Shown here: piece after piece, positions 6,437-12,617 of the stretch
Numbering within the stretch: position 1 is the stretch's first letter
Layout of the letters: every line of letters starts with the position of its first letter
Assembly (NCBI GenBank): GCA_900317015.1
Contig: ONFH01000303.1
Span: 1 to 12,948, forward strand
Length of the DNA stretch: 12,948 bases
Reading direction: 5' to 3'
Origin: an uncultured Erysipelotrichaceae bacterium
GTDB taxonomy: Bacteria > Bacillota_I > Bacilli_A > Erysipelotrichales > Coprobacillaceae
The notes under the pieces: model-generated
Database searches by the model: none
What the model saw: the letters and a program-made list of their open reading frames with translations, nothing else
What the model was told of the DNA's origin: nothing
Position numbers and translations under genes: made by a program

Positions 6437-6982
6437 ATGGGAACGAAAACTGCAATCAAAAAGGAATTCATGAAGGAATATGCGCATAAGAGTTTAGAGA
6501 GCATCACCATTAAAGAACTTTGCTTCAATACACCGGTGGCGAGAACAACGTTCTACAACTATTATCACAATATGGATGAATTAAAAGCGGAAATCGAAGA
6601 TGATCTGATCAAGGATCTGCGACATGTGATCGAACAGGTCAGTGACCAGGGCATTAAAAAGATGGACTTTGAAGTCTTTCTTCATGCCACATTTACACTC
6701 ATTTTAGAACACTGGTCTTATTTCTATGCATTCTTGATCCTTCAGCCGAACATGCGCTTTGAAGAGAAATGGAAAGAAGCCATCAAAGTGCATTTCTCTA
6801 TGCGTTATCCTGAAGCCATTCATGCGCCTAATTATGAATTGATGACAGAGATGATGGCTTCAGCAGTCTTAGGAGGCTATCGTTACTGGATGAAGCATAT
6901 TGAAGATGTAAATGAAAATGAATTTGTCAGAATGGTCAATGAGATGTTGAATGATTTTGTCGAAAAACTGAAGAAATCGTGA
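6437..6982 (+). CDS. TetR/AcrR-family transcriptional regulator
   Basis: A 181-aa all-helical regulator. The N-terminal DNA-binding domain has the TetR helix-turn-helix at about residues 23-43 (ITIKELCFNTPVARTTFYNY), including the conserved TTFYNY recognition-helix end. The rest is a divergent ligand-binding and dimerisation domain with several aromatic residues (HWSYFYAFLIL), compatible with a hydrophobic ligand. ATG 6437 follows AAAGGA with good spacing. It is encoded just after a terminator and 73 bases before a metallo-hydrolase gene on the same strand; an inverted repeat lies in that gap, so the hydrolase is the likeliest target. I found no convincing promoter of its own beyond a GATAAT at 6415-6420. 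Confidence 0.9.
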   Translation: MGTKTAIKKEFMKEYAHKSLESITIKELCFNTPVARTTFYNYYHNMDELKAEIEDDLIKDLRHVIEQVSDQGIKKMDFEVFLHATFTLILEHWSYFYAFLILQPNMRFEEKWKEAIKVHFSMRYPEAIHAPNYELMTEMMASAVLGGYRYWMKHIEDVNENEFVRMVNEMLNDFVEKLKKS

Positions 6983-7001
6983 ACACAGAACGCATTTGTG
7001 T
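6983..7001. promoter_or_regulatory. Candidate TetR operator before the metallo-hydrolase
   Basis: ACACA and TGTGT are inverted arms separated by 9 bases, directly after the tetR stop and about 26 bases ahead of the hydrolase -10 box. The arms are short, so this could be chance. Confidence 0.3.
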
Positions 7002-7026
7002 CGTGTTGTTTCATTTTTAGACCCTC

Positions 7027-7032
7027 TATAAT
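7027..7032 (+). promoter_or_regulatory. -10 box of the metallo-hydrolase gene
   Basis: An exact TATAAT with only weak -35 candidates upstream (TTGTTT at 7006-7011, spacer 15). Predicted start near 7039 gives a short leader carrying the AGAGAGG ribosome binding site (7042-7048). Confidence 0.5.
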
Positions 7033-7055
7033 ACAGATGAAAGAGAGGTACGAAA

Positions 7056-7904
7056 ATGAACGATTTAATCATTCATGTTTTTCATACAGGTGAAGTCTGC
7101 GTAGCCCCAGCGCTTCCATTTGGTGGTGACTGTGGGATCCTGAAGGCTTCTGGAATCTTTGAGAAGAAGAGCCATCGCTTATGGCTGCCCGTTTCTGCTT
7201 ACTTGATTGAAAGTAAGCAGGGAAGGATCTTATTTGATTGTGGCTGGCATCGTGATATGAGTCCCGATGGCGTTTATGATGAAAAAGCGCAGATCAAGTC
7301 TTTAGGCAGTCTTGCTTTATATAAAATCAACCAGGGGAGAATAGGAAAAGGGCAGGCTATCAATGAACAGCTAGAAACTATGGGCATCAAGCCAAATGAC
7401 CTTGATTATGTTCTACTTTCCCATCTTGACTGCGATCATGCCAATGGATTAAAGCTTATCTCTGAGGCAAAACATATTCTCGTTTCTAAAGACGAGCTTG
7501 CTTTTAGCCAAAAAGGTCTTACTAATAGGATTCGTTATAATAAAGACTGGTGGGAAGGAACAAAGCTTGAAAACTTTGATTGGAATGGTCAGGAGGGTCC
7601 TGTTTATAAATCTTATGATCTTTTTGGAGATGGTCATTTCATGATGATCAATATTCCCGGCCACAGTGATGGACTCTGTGCTTTAAAGATCACCAATGAT
7701 GAAGGACGATATGTCTTATTATATTCTGATGGCGGTTATGCGACCAAATCATGGAAAGAACAGATTCCTTCTGGTATTGCGGCCAATAGAGAAGAACAGA
7801 AGGCGTCATTAGTCTGGATCAAAGAAATGAGTGAAGATCCGAATTGTGTTGAATCACTCGCCAATCATGATGCAAATGTTTTTCCACATACGATCACCTT
7901 GTGA
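7056..7904 (+). CDS. Metallo-beta-lactamase-fold hydrolase, N-acyl homoserine lactonase-like
   Basis: A 282-aa cytoplasmic metallo-hydrolase (no signal peptide) of the lactonase-like branch of the MBL superfamily. Metal ligands are all visible: His123-x-Asp125-x-Asp127-His128 in SHLDCDHANG, His203 in PGHSDG, Asp225 in YSDGGY and His271 in ANHD. The HxDxDH version of the first motif, with Asp in place of the second His of AiiA, occurs regularly in this branch and does not by itself mean loss of function. The N-terminal strand ends in the typical ILFDCGWH. Such enzymes open lactones or hydrolyse esters and related bonds. Quorum-quenching activity is only one possibility and is not implied for an organism of this type. 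The TetR gene immediately upstream suggests induction by a small molecule, perhaps the substrate. Confidence 0.87.
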   Translation: MNDLIIHVFHTGEVCVAPALPFGGDCGILKASGIFEKKSHRLWLPVSAYLIESKQGRILFDCGWHRDMSPDGVYDEKAQIKSLGSLALYKINQGRIGKGQAINEQLETMGIKPNDLDYVLLSHLDCDHANGLKLISEAKHILVSKDELAFSQKGLTNRIRYNKDWWEGTKLENFDWNGQEGPVYKSYDLFGDGHFMMINIPGHSDGLCALKITNDEGRYVLLYSDGGYATKSWKEQIPSGIAANREEQKASLVWIKEMSEDPNCVESLANHDANVFPHTITL

Positions 7905-7995
7905 GGTGAGCAAATAAGAACACATATCATAGGGGATGCCGATGGCGACAAACTTTGCACTTTTGCGATGAAGATCAATGGTGATGATTTTTTAA

Positions 7996-8011
7996 AAAGA
8001 TGCAAATCTTT
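7996..8011. promoter_or_regulatory. 16-bp palindrome at the -35 region of the 105-aa gene
   Basis: AAAGAT-GCAA-ATCTTT is a perfect inverted repeat with 6-bp arms and a 4-nt centre; as RNA it would form a GCAA-capped hairpin. It abuts or overlaps the candidate -35 of the next gene, so it may be an operator. No T-run follows, which argues against a terminator. Confidence 0.35.
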
Positions 8012-8039
8012 CGCAATTTCATATTTCATCAAGTAGAAT
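8010..8039 (+). promoter_or_regulatory. Candidate promoter of the 105-aa gene
   Basis: TTCGCA (8010-8015, 4 of 6) and TAGAAT (8034-8039, 5 of 6) are spaced by 18 bases. The predicted start falls just before the AAAGGAG ribosome binding site (8049-8055). Confidence 0.45.
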
Positions 8040-8062
8040 AGAGTCGTTAAAGGAGAAAAACG

Positions 8063-8380
8063 ATGGAATTAAAAGATATGACAGAAAAGGAACAAGAACA
8101 GATCAGTCAGGGATTACCAACCGCTGAAATCTCAGACAAGGAAGCTGCCGAAAAGATCTTAGCCTTAGTTCCACAAGAATGGATCAAGAAGATTCCTTTT
8201 TTTGTAAGAAAACATGCCACGACAAAGACAATTGAAAGAATTGCTCATGATTATCCTGAACTTTATGCAGTCGCAAAAAGAGAAGGAGACCTGCCAGAGA
8301 AAGAACGTGAACAATTACGTCAAATCATTACCGACATCTTTGATGAAAAAATGAAGAAACATAAAATAAAGGAAGACTAA
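8063..8380 (+). CDS. Uncharacterised 105-aa charged, helix-rich protein
   Basis: I do not recognise this protein. It is 105 residues, soluble, with no signal peptide or membrane segment. It is rich in Lys and Glu (for example EKEQEQ near the start, EKEREQ near residue 80 and a KEMKKHK-like basic tail). Its composition predicts mainly alpha-helix, with a more hydrophobic centre (ILALVPQEWIKKIPFFVRKH) that could be a binding surface. It has no cysteine, no repeated motif and no nucleotide-binding loop. The gene is well supported: AAAGGAG at 8049-8055, a candidate promoter upstream and a terminator overlapping its stop. It is a separate transcription unit between the lactonase-like gene and the PNPOx-fold operon. 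A small regulatory or stress protein is possible, but nothing in the sequence proves it. Confidence 0.75.
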   Translation: MELKDMTEKEQEQISQGLPTAEISDKEAAEKILALVPQEWIKKIPFFVRKHATTKTIERIAHDYPELYAVAKREGDLPEKEREQLRQIITDIFDEKMKKHKIKED

Positions 8381-8404
8381 AGTTTTTAAGGCTTTCGTCT
8401 TTTT
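8373..8404 (+). terminator. Intrinsic terminator of the 105-aa gene
   Basis: AAGAC-T-AAAG pairs with CTTT-C-GTCTT (one internal mismatch, 9-nt loop) and runs into TTTTT. The left arm includes the stop codon of the gene. Confidence 0.75.
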
Positions 8405-8409
8405 AGATG

Positions 8410-8418
8410 TGATATCAT
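8410..8418 (+). promoter_or_regulatory. Candidate extended -10 promoter of the PNPOx/ABM operon
   Basis: TGA-TATCAT matches TGn plus 5 of 6 positions of TATAAT, the same layout as the GNAT promoter at 5417. Transcription would start near 8425, inside the first AAGGAG and ahead of the second AAGGA (8431-8435); if so, the ATG at 8445 would be favoured over 8436. Confidence 0.4.
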
Positions 8419-8435
8419 AAAAGGAGAAAGAAGGA

Positions 8436-8948
8436 ATGTTCATTATGGATTACGAAAGTGCATCACAGTTCTGGATCAAGAAAGATCAGGAAGACGTTAA
8501 GATGAAGGAAGATGATCTCAAAAAAGCTATTGAAGACTATGTCACGCATCATAAAGTGTGTGCGTTAGCCTGTGCGTCAGGAGATTTTGTCCGTAATACA
8601 CCAATTGAATACATCTATGTCGATGGCAGTTTCTATATGTTTTCAGAAGGTGGGCTGAAATTTAAAGCTTTGAAGGATAATAAGCATGTCTGCTTAGCCA
8701 TCTTTGAGACCAATGCGTCCTTTGGCGGACTCAGTGGTCTGCAGGTGACAGGCGTAGCAGAGATGATCGAACCCTTCAATGAGGAATATGTAAAGGTCGT
8801 TGAAGCGCGTAAGATTCCGCTTGAAGCCTTAAAAAAGCTAGAAACGCCTATGAATTTGATCAAAGTGGTTCCCCAGGTCTATGATTTCTTAAATTCAGAT
8901 TTTAAGAAGGAAGGCTATGGTCCACGTCAACAGCTGATTGTAAAGTAA
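8436..8948 (+). CDS. Pyridoxamine 5'-phosphate oxidase-fold flavoprotein (PPOX class)
   Basis: A roughly 170-aa cytoplasmic protein with the split-barrel PNPOx-like fold that binds FMN or related flavins. The pattern is an N-terminal helix, HHKVCALACASGDFVRNTPI and EYIYVDGSFYMFSE (barrel strands), then FKALKDNKHVCLAIFE and LSGLQVTGVAEMIE, the usual order of strands in small 'pyridoxamine 5'-phosphate oxidase family' reductases. It lacks the full-length PdxH C-terminal region, so vitamin B6 synthesis is unlikely; reduction of a flavin-dependent substrate is the family expectation. Two starts are plausible: ATG 8436 (AAGGAG nine bases upstream) or ATG 8445 giving MDYES (AAGGA nine bases upstream). 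It is followed after 15 bases by an ABM-fold gene, so the two are probably cotranscribed and act on related redox chemistry. Confidence 0.87.
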   Translation: MFIMDYESASQFWIKKDQEDVKMKEDDLKKAIEDYVTHHKVCALACASGDFVRNTPIEYIYVDGSFYMFSEGGLKFKALKDNKHVCLAIFETNASFGGLSGLQVTGVAEMIEPFNEEYVKVVEARKIPLEALKKLETPMNLIKVVPQVYDFLNSDFKKEGYGPRQQLIVK

Positions 8949-8963
8949 AGAGAGGAAATCGTC

Positions 8964-9290
8964 ATGAGTTTAACGGTCAATTTATACTACACCGGTCAAA
9001 ACGGCTCAGCACAGGCATTTGTCAAGGAAATGGAAGAAAGTGGGATTGCGGATCGTATTCGCAAGGAAGCAGGCAATCTCAAATATGATTACTTCCAGTC
9101 CTTAGCAGATCAAGAGACGATCTTATTAATTGACAGCTGGGCAAACCAGGAAGCATTAGATGCTCATCATGCTTCAAGCATGATGCAGGATCTGGCAAGA
9201 CTTCGTGAAAAGTATGATCTGCATATGCGTGTCGAAAGATACACTGATGCGAAAGAGAATGAAAGTGATGATCAGTTCATCAGAAAGTAG
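8964..9290 (+). CDS. ABM-fold putative quinol monooxygenase
   Basis: A 108-aa protein of the antibiotic biosynthesis monooxygenase (ABM) dimeric alpha-beta barrel family, like YgiN. The family pattern is complete: N-terminal strand LTVNLYYTG, helix through FVKEMEESGIADRIRKEAG, strand NLKYDYFQSL, QETILLIDSWANQEALDAHH (the hallmark W-x-NQEALDAH segment) and a final strand LHMRVERY. The tail after about residue 95 is charged and probably disordered. Members act as cofactor-free oxygenases or quinone/quinol-handling proteins, and many have no proven reaction. In a probable anaerobe, quinone or electrophile handling is more plausible than oxygenation. GAGAGG at 8950-8955 sets the ATG. It ends at a shared terminator facing the minus-strand tetR. 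Confidence 0.87.
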   Translation: MSLTVNLYYTGQNGSAQAFVKEMEESGIADRIRKEAGNLKYDYFQSLADQETILLIDSWANQEALDAHHASSMMQDLARLREKYDLHMRVERYTDAKENESDDQFIRK

Positions 9291-9295
9291 AAAAG

Positions 9296-9330
9296 AAGGA
9301 AGACATTTTCTTAGAATCTGTCTTCCTTTT
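9296..9330. terminator. Bidirectional terminator between the ABM gene and tetR
   Basis: AAGGAAGACA (9296-9305) and TGTCTTCCTT (9319-9328) form a perfect 10-bp stem with a 13-nt loop. A T-run to 9330 serves the plus strand; on the minus strand the stem is followed by CTTTTCT, so it can also end the convergent tetR transcript. Confidence 0.87.
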
Positions 9331-9341
9331 CATATAAAGAA

Positions 9342-9860
9342 TCAACGATACTGTTTTTCAACGATGCGATAGAGGATCGCTCCTAATTCATCGGGACTCA
9401 TCTGACAACCCTCATTCAGCCATTTTTTCATGACCCCTAAAGCACCATCAATATTGTACTGATAGAGGATTGGAAACGTCCGCTCATCATATTTCCCTTG
9501 TTTCTTTAAGATTTCCTGCATACGTTTGGCTTGTTCTTCAATGATGTTTTCAATATAAGGACTCGTGAGATCATTATAGAAGAATTCACGATAAAAAGAC
9601 TGATGATCATAGATCAGCTTTAAGATGTTCATACGATCCTGACTCATATCCTGGCTCGCAAAGGAGGCCTCCATCATTTCTTTTTCCTCTTCTTCAAACA
9701 ATTCATAAATATCCTGGTAATTACGATAGAAGGTCGTCCGGTTGATATCGGCCTTTTCACAAAGCTCCTTGACGGTGATCTCCTTTAAATGTTTTGTTTT
9801 TAAGAGCTCCTGCAAGGCTTCATGCAGGAACATTCTTGTATATTTTTTACGTTTATCCAT
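9342..9860 (-). CDS. TetR/AcrR-family transcriptional regulator
   Basis: A 172-aa regulator on the minus strand, divergent from the extended SDR. The helix-turn-helix is at about 28-48 (ITVKELCEKADINRTTFYRNY), with the recognition helix NRTTFYRNY. A C-terminal helical domain follows, with YREFFYNDL and the family-typical DGALGVMKKWLNEGC near the end, as seen in TetR proteins of the TetR_C_7 type. The start is the ATG complementary to 9858-9860, preceded by AAAAGGAGA at good distance. In-frame starts up to 36 codons earlier lack a ribosome binding site and would run into the divergent promoter region. It probably represses the SDR at 10006, and perhaps the AKR after it, through the palindrome at 9975-9990. 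A half-copy of that site lies just upstream of its own ribosome binding site, which would allow autoregulation. Confidence 0.91.
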   Translation of the reverse strand: MDKRKKYTRMFLHEALQELLKTKHLKEITVKELCEKADINRTTFYRNYQDIYELFEEEEKEMMEASFASQDMSQDRMNILKLIYDHQSFYREFFYNDLTSPYIENIIEEQAKRMQEILKKQGKYDERTFPILYQYNIDGALGVMKKWLNEGCQMSPDELGAILYRIVEKQYR

Positions 9861-9874
9861 GATGTCTCCTTTTC

Positions 9875-9880
9875 TGCAAC
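9875..9880. promoter_or_regulatory. TGCAAC half-site in the tetR leader
   Basis: TGCAAC is identical to one arm of the palindrome at 9975-9990, exactly 100 bases away, and lies 14 bases upstream of the minus-strand tetR start codon. A hexamer can recur by chance, so this is suggestive only. Confidence 0.25.
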
Positions 9881-9929
9881 AATTCATTTTATTTTGTCGT
9901 ATATGTTTCATATGTCGAATCATTGTTGG

Positions 9930-9958
9930 TTGTTTTTCCTTGTTAAATCCATGATAAT
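9930..9958 (+). promoter_or_regulatory. Promoter of the extended SDR gene
   Basis: GATAAT (9953-9958, 5 of 6) lies 17 bases after TTGTTT (9930-9935, 3 of 6). Transcription would begin near 9965, so the palindrome at 9975-9990 would lie just inside the transcribed region, a usual place for a repressor site. Confidence 0.5.
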
Positions 9959-9974
9959 GTAAGTGCAAAAGAAA

Positions 9975-9990
9975 TGCAACACATGTTGCA
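9975..9990. promoter_or_regulatory. Candidate TetR operator (TGCAAC-N4-GTTGCA)
   Basis: TGCAAC-ACAT-GTTGCA has perfect 6-bp inverted arms. It sits between the predicted promoter and the AAGGAGG (9992-9998) of the SDR, and between two divergent genes one of which encodes a TetR protein. Both features are standard for a TetR operator. Confidence 0.6.
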
Positions 9991-10005
9991 CAAGGAGGAC
10001 AAAAA

Positions 10006-11028
10006 ATGAAAAAAGGTCATGAAATAAAAAAAGTATTTGTAACAGGCGGTACAGGTTTCTTAGCCGGCTGGGTGATTAGAGAATTATTAGAAGACGGGTA
10101 TCAGGTCAAGACAAGTGTCCGCGCCATGAAGAAGTCACAGAATGTTATTAAGATGTTAGAAAAAGAAGGCGTTTCAACAGAAAACTTAAGCTTTGCGGTG
10201 GCCGATCTTTCTAGCAAAGATGGCTGGAAAGAAGCCATGACAGGTTGTGACTATGTCATTCATACAGCTTCATCACTTGGTGGTGACAACATGGATGATC
10301 CATCCCTCATTCCAGTAGCTGTTGAAGGGGCTGATCATGTCATCAGTGCAGCCATTGAAGCCAAGGTCAAGAAAATCGTCATGACAAGTTCAGAAGCAGC
10401 TTCTTATCCTGATAAGAAGGATTCAAATCAGAATGTGAAAGAAGATTTCTGGACCGATGAAAACAATAAATATGTCACAAAATATATGATCTCTAAATTA
10501 GAAGCAGAAAAGCATGCCTGGAAGTTGATTCATCAGCAGTCTTATACAAAGATGGCAACGATCTTACCAGGAGCCATCATGGGACCAGCCATGGGTGGTC
10601 GCCATAGCAGTACAGATCTGATCTTCGAATCCATCTTAAAAGGACAGCCAGCACCAAAGGTCATCTATCCTGTTGGTGATGTTAGAGACTTAGCTCGCTT
10701 ACATATTTTAGCTATGGAAAGTGAGAAGGCTGATGGCGAAAGATTCTTTGGCGAATCAGAAGAAATGACGATGCCAGAAATGGCCAATGTCTTAAGAGCA
10801 GCTTATCCAGATTATAAGATCAGTAAGGTCGTTATTCCTGATTTTGTGATCTCATTGATGGCACATTTTAATCCAGCCATGAAAGTGTTAAATACGATGA
10901 CAGGATTAAAATATCATCGTGATCAGGGCAAAGCCAAACGATTATTAGGCTGGAACCCACGTAGTGCCAAAGAAACAGTCAAGGATCAGGTCGCTTACTT
11001 AATGAAAAACAATTTAATGGATCTTTAA
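10006..11028 (+). CDS. Extended SDR: NAD(P)-dependent epimerase / dihydroflavonol reductase-like aldehyde or ketone reductase
   Basis: A 340-aa cytoplasmic extended short-chain dehydrogenase. The Rossmann motif is TGGTGFLA (13-20), followed by an Arg-containing stretch (SVRAMKKS, about 36-43) often linked to NADP preference. DYVIHTAS is the end of strand 4, MTSSEA (126-131) carries the catalytic Ser, and Tyr160-x3-Lys164 (YMISK) is the catalytic pair, all as in dihydroflavonol-4-reductase and 3-beta-HSD-like relatives. The C-terminal part (GDVRDLARLHILAME) is the conserved segment lining the substrate pocket. Such enzymes mostly reduce aldehydes and ketones of small molecules. ATG 10006 follows AAGGAGG. 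It is divergent from tetR over a palindrome and ends at its own terminator; the next gene is an intact AKR, another carbonyl reductase. The exact substrate is unknown. Confidence 0.91.
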   Translation: MKKGHEIKKVFVTGGTGFLAGWVIRELLEDGYQVKTSVRAMKKSQNVIKMLEKEGVSTENLSFAVADLSSKDGWKEAMTGCDYVIHTASSLGGDNMDDPSLIPVAVEGADHVISAAIEAKVKKIVMTSSEAASYPDKKDSNQNVKEDFWTDENNKYVTKYMISKLEAEKHAWKLIHQQSYTKMATILPGAIMGPAMGGRHSSTDLIFESILKGQPAPKVIYPVGDVRDLARLHILAMESEKADGERFFGESEEMTMPEMANVLRAAYPDYKISKVVIPDFVISLMAHFNPAMKVLNTMTGLKYHRDQGKAKRLLGWNPRSAKETVKDQVAYLMKNNLMDL

Positions 11029-11033
11029 GATAG

Positions 11034-11055
11034 AAATGTCGCATGACATTTTTTT
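11034..11055 (+). terminator. Intrinsic terminator of the extended SDR gene
   Basis: AAATGTC and GACATTT form a perfect 7-bp stem with a GCAT loop, followed by T residues to 11055. It begins six bases after the SDR stop. Confidence 0.9.
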
Positions 11056-11072
11056 AATTTCGTCATGTTTTC

Positions 11073-11078
11073 TATAAT
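11073..11078 (+). promoter_or_regulatory. -10 box ahead of the aldo/keto reductase leader
   Basis: An exact TATAAT, with no good -35 at 16-18 bases upstream (the region is the T-run of the preceding terminator). If used, the message has a leader of about 110 bases before the gene. A second weaker candidate, TAGAAT at 11151-11156, would give a short leader. Confidence 0.45.
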
Positions 11079-11194
11079 GAATAGGGTATTATGCAAAATG
11101 CGTATAAGCCATATGAAGGATAGGTATTAGAAAAAAGAAATCAGTGTGTATAGAATGAATGTGTAATCTTTAGAGAAAATGAGGAGGATCACTT

Positions 11195-12064
11195 ATGAAA
11201 AACGTAGAAACATATAGTTTGTCGAATGGTGTAAAGATTCCTAAACTTGCTTTAGGAACATGGTTTATTGCCAATGAAGATGCAGCTGAAGCTGTAAGAA
11301 ATGCGGCCAAATTAGGCTATCGTCATTTTGATACTGCACAGGCTTATGAAAATGAAGCCGGTGTTGGTGAAGGCGCGCGTACATGTGGCATCAAGCGTGA
11401 AGACTTGTTTGTCACAAGTAAAGTGGCAGCTGAACATAAAACATATGAATCCGCTGCACAGTCGATTGATCAGACTTTAAAAACGATGGGTCTTGATTAT
11501 CTTGATCTCATGATCATCCATAGCCCACAGCCTTGGGTCGATGTCAATACTTCAGAGAATCGTTACTTTGCGGAAAACAAAGAAGTCTGGAGAGCTTTAG
11601 AAGATGCTTACAAGGCTGGTAAAGTCAGAGCCATCGGCGTCTCTAACTTCTTAAAAGAAGATATCGACAATCTTTATGACAGTGCTGAAATCAAACCAAT
11701 GGTCAACCAGGTGCTTTGTCATATTTCTAATACGCCAAAAGATTTAATTGATTATTGTCAGAACAAGGGCATTGTGATGGAAGCTTATTCACCTGTTGCT
11801 CATGGTGAGATCTTAAAGAATCCAGAGATCAAGAAAATGGCTGATCAGTATGGTGTAACAGTCCCTCAGTTATGTATTCGTTATGATCTTCAGTTAGGTA
11901 TGGTCGTTTTACCAAAGACCGCCAATCCAGAACATATGAGATCCAATGCTCAGGTCGACTTCGTCATCTCTGATGAAGATATGAAGACTTTAATGTCTAT
12001 GGATCATATCAAAGATTATGGTGAATTTGGTTTCTTCCCAGTATTTGGCGGTAAGATGAAGTAA
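11195..12064 (+). CDS. Aldo/keto reductase
   Basis: A 289-aa cytoplasmic NADPH-dependent (beta/alpha)8-barrel reductase of typical bacterial length for the 2,5-diketo-gluconate reductase/morphine dehydrogenase-like group. The catalytic tetrad is complete: Asp46 and Tyr51 in HFDTAQAYENE, Lys76 in VTSKV and His109 in MIIHSP. Cofactor-binding landmarks are GKVRAIGVSNF and, near the C-terminus, VVLPKTANPEHMRSN. The start ATG 11195 follows GAGGAGGA. It reduces aldehydes or ketones to alcohols; the natural substrate is not predictable. It stands after the extended SDR but behind a terminator, with its own long leader. It is the intact relative of the deleted gene at 4080-4448, though its sequence is too different for a recent duplication. 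Confidence 0.94.
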   Translation: MKNVETYSLSNGVKIPKLALGTWFIANEDAAEAVRNAAKLGYRHFDTAQAYENEAGVGEGARTCGIKREDLFVTSKVAAEHKTYESAAQSIDQTLKTMGLDYLDLMIIHSPQPWVDVNTSENRYFAENKEVWRALEDAYKAGKVRAIGVSNFLKEDIDNLYDSAEIKPMVNQVLCHISNTPKDLIDYCQNKGIVMEAYSPVAHGEILKNPEIKKMADQYGVTVPQLCIRYDLQLGMVVLPKTANPEHMRSNAQVDFVISDEDMKTLMSMDHIKDYGEFGFFPVFGGKMK

Positions 12065-12102
12065 CAAGACAAAGACTTGCAGTTCCATAAACAGGAATGA
12101 TC

Positions 12103-12123
12103 AGGAAGATTTGTCTTCCTTTT
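12103..12123 (+). terminator. Intrinsic terminator of the aldo/keto reductase gene
   Basis: AGGAAGA and TCTTCCT form a perfect 7-bp stem with a TTTG loop, followed by TTT, then CATTTT. It overlaps the -35 of the next gene. Confidence 0.82.
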
Positions 12124-12148
12124 CATTTTCTGCGTATTTTTGTACAAT
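12120..12148 (+). promoter_or_regulatory. Promoter of the DUF1893/acyltransferase operon
   Basis: TTTTCA (12120-12125, 4 of 6) and TACAAT (12143-12148, 5 of 6) are spaced by 17 bases. Predicted start is near 12155, about 24 bases ahead of the ATG. Confidence 0.6.
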
Positions 12149-12178
12149 AGTAGAGAAAAAGAGAAAGAGGAGACGTTT

Positions 12179-12604
12179 ATGGAACTTTCAGAAGATATTG
12201 AACAAGTGAAATCATTATTATTAAGTAATCCACGTAATAATTTAGTTGTGAAAAAAGGATCAGATTTAAAGGTCATCAAGAAAAAGGGGATCACGCCGGT
12301 ACTTGACCTCTGTTTATCAAAGGCTAACTACCAAGGAGCCGTCTGTGCTGATCGAATCGTTGGGAAGGCGGCAGCCTTATTATATGTGTATTTAGGCGTT
12401 CACTTTGTCTATGGCCATGTTTTAAGCAGAGAAGCACAGAAATACTTTGAACGCTATCATATCTTATACGAGTACGAATTCTTAGTCGACATGATCGTCA
12501 ATAAGACCAATGATGACTTTGACCCATTAGACAAAGCAGTGGCAGATCTCGATGAGATCGAGACAGCGCCACAGGAGATTCAAAAGGTCTTAAAAACATT
12601 GTAA
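12179..12604 (+). CDS. DUF1893 family protein
   Basis: A 141-aa soluble protein of the DUF1893 family. The recognisable core is an N-terminal strand pair (NNLVVKKGSDLKVIKKKGI), then GAVCADRIVGKAAA (53-66), matching the family's signature 'D-x-VVGKAAA', then YVYLGVHFVYGHVLSREAQ and the C-terminal MIVNKTNDDFDPLDKAVAD. A structure is known for a Thermotoga member (TM1506) with a deaminase-like fold, but no reaction is established to my knowledge. In other members I recall CPME where this protein has DPLD, so a conserved Cys may be missing; Cys56 is the nearest alternative. ATG 12179 follows AGAGGAG; an in-frame TTG 13 codons earlier lies inside the promoter. It overlaps the ribosome binding site of the next gene, so both form one operon. 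Confidence 0.85.
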   Translation: MELSEDIEQVKSLLLSNPRNNLVVKKGSDLKVIKKKGITPVLDLCLSKANYQGAVCADRIVGKAAALLYVYLGVHFVYGHVLSREAQKYFERYHILYEYEFLVDMIVNKTNDDFDPLDKAVADLDEIETAPQEIQKVLKTL

Positions 12605-12617
12605 AGGAGAAGAAATC

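Noticed and set aside
7974..7994. Terminator after the metallo-hydrolase (ATCA-ATGG-TGAT then T-run)
   Set aside because: A 4-bp AT-rich stem is too weak; I cannot tell where this transcript ends.
8408..8419. TGATATCA palindrome as an operator for the PNPOx gene
   Set aside because: Eight-base palindromes are common by chance, and the bases are better explained as an extended -10.
9861..9968. 36-residue extension of the minus-strand TetR
   Set aside because: AAAAGGAGA directly precedes the shorter ATG, and TetR homology begins there.
11088..11134. Tiny open frames of about 10 codons in the aldo/keto reductase leader
   Set aside because: No ribosome binding site and no attenuator-like composition or paired hairpins.
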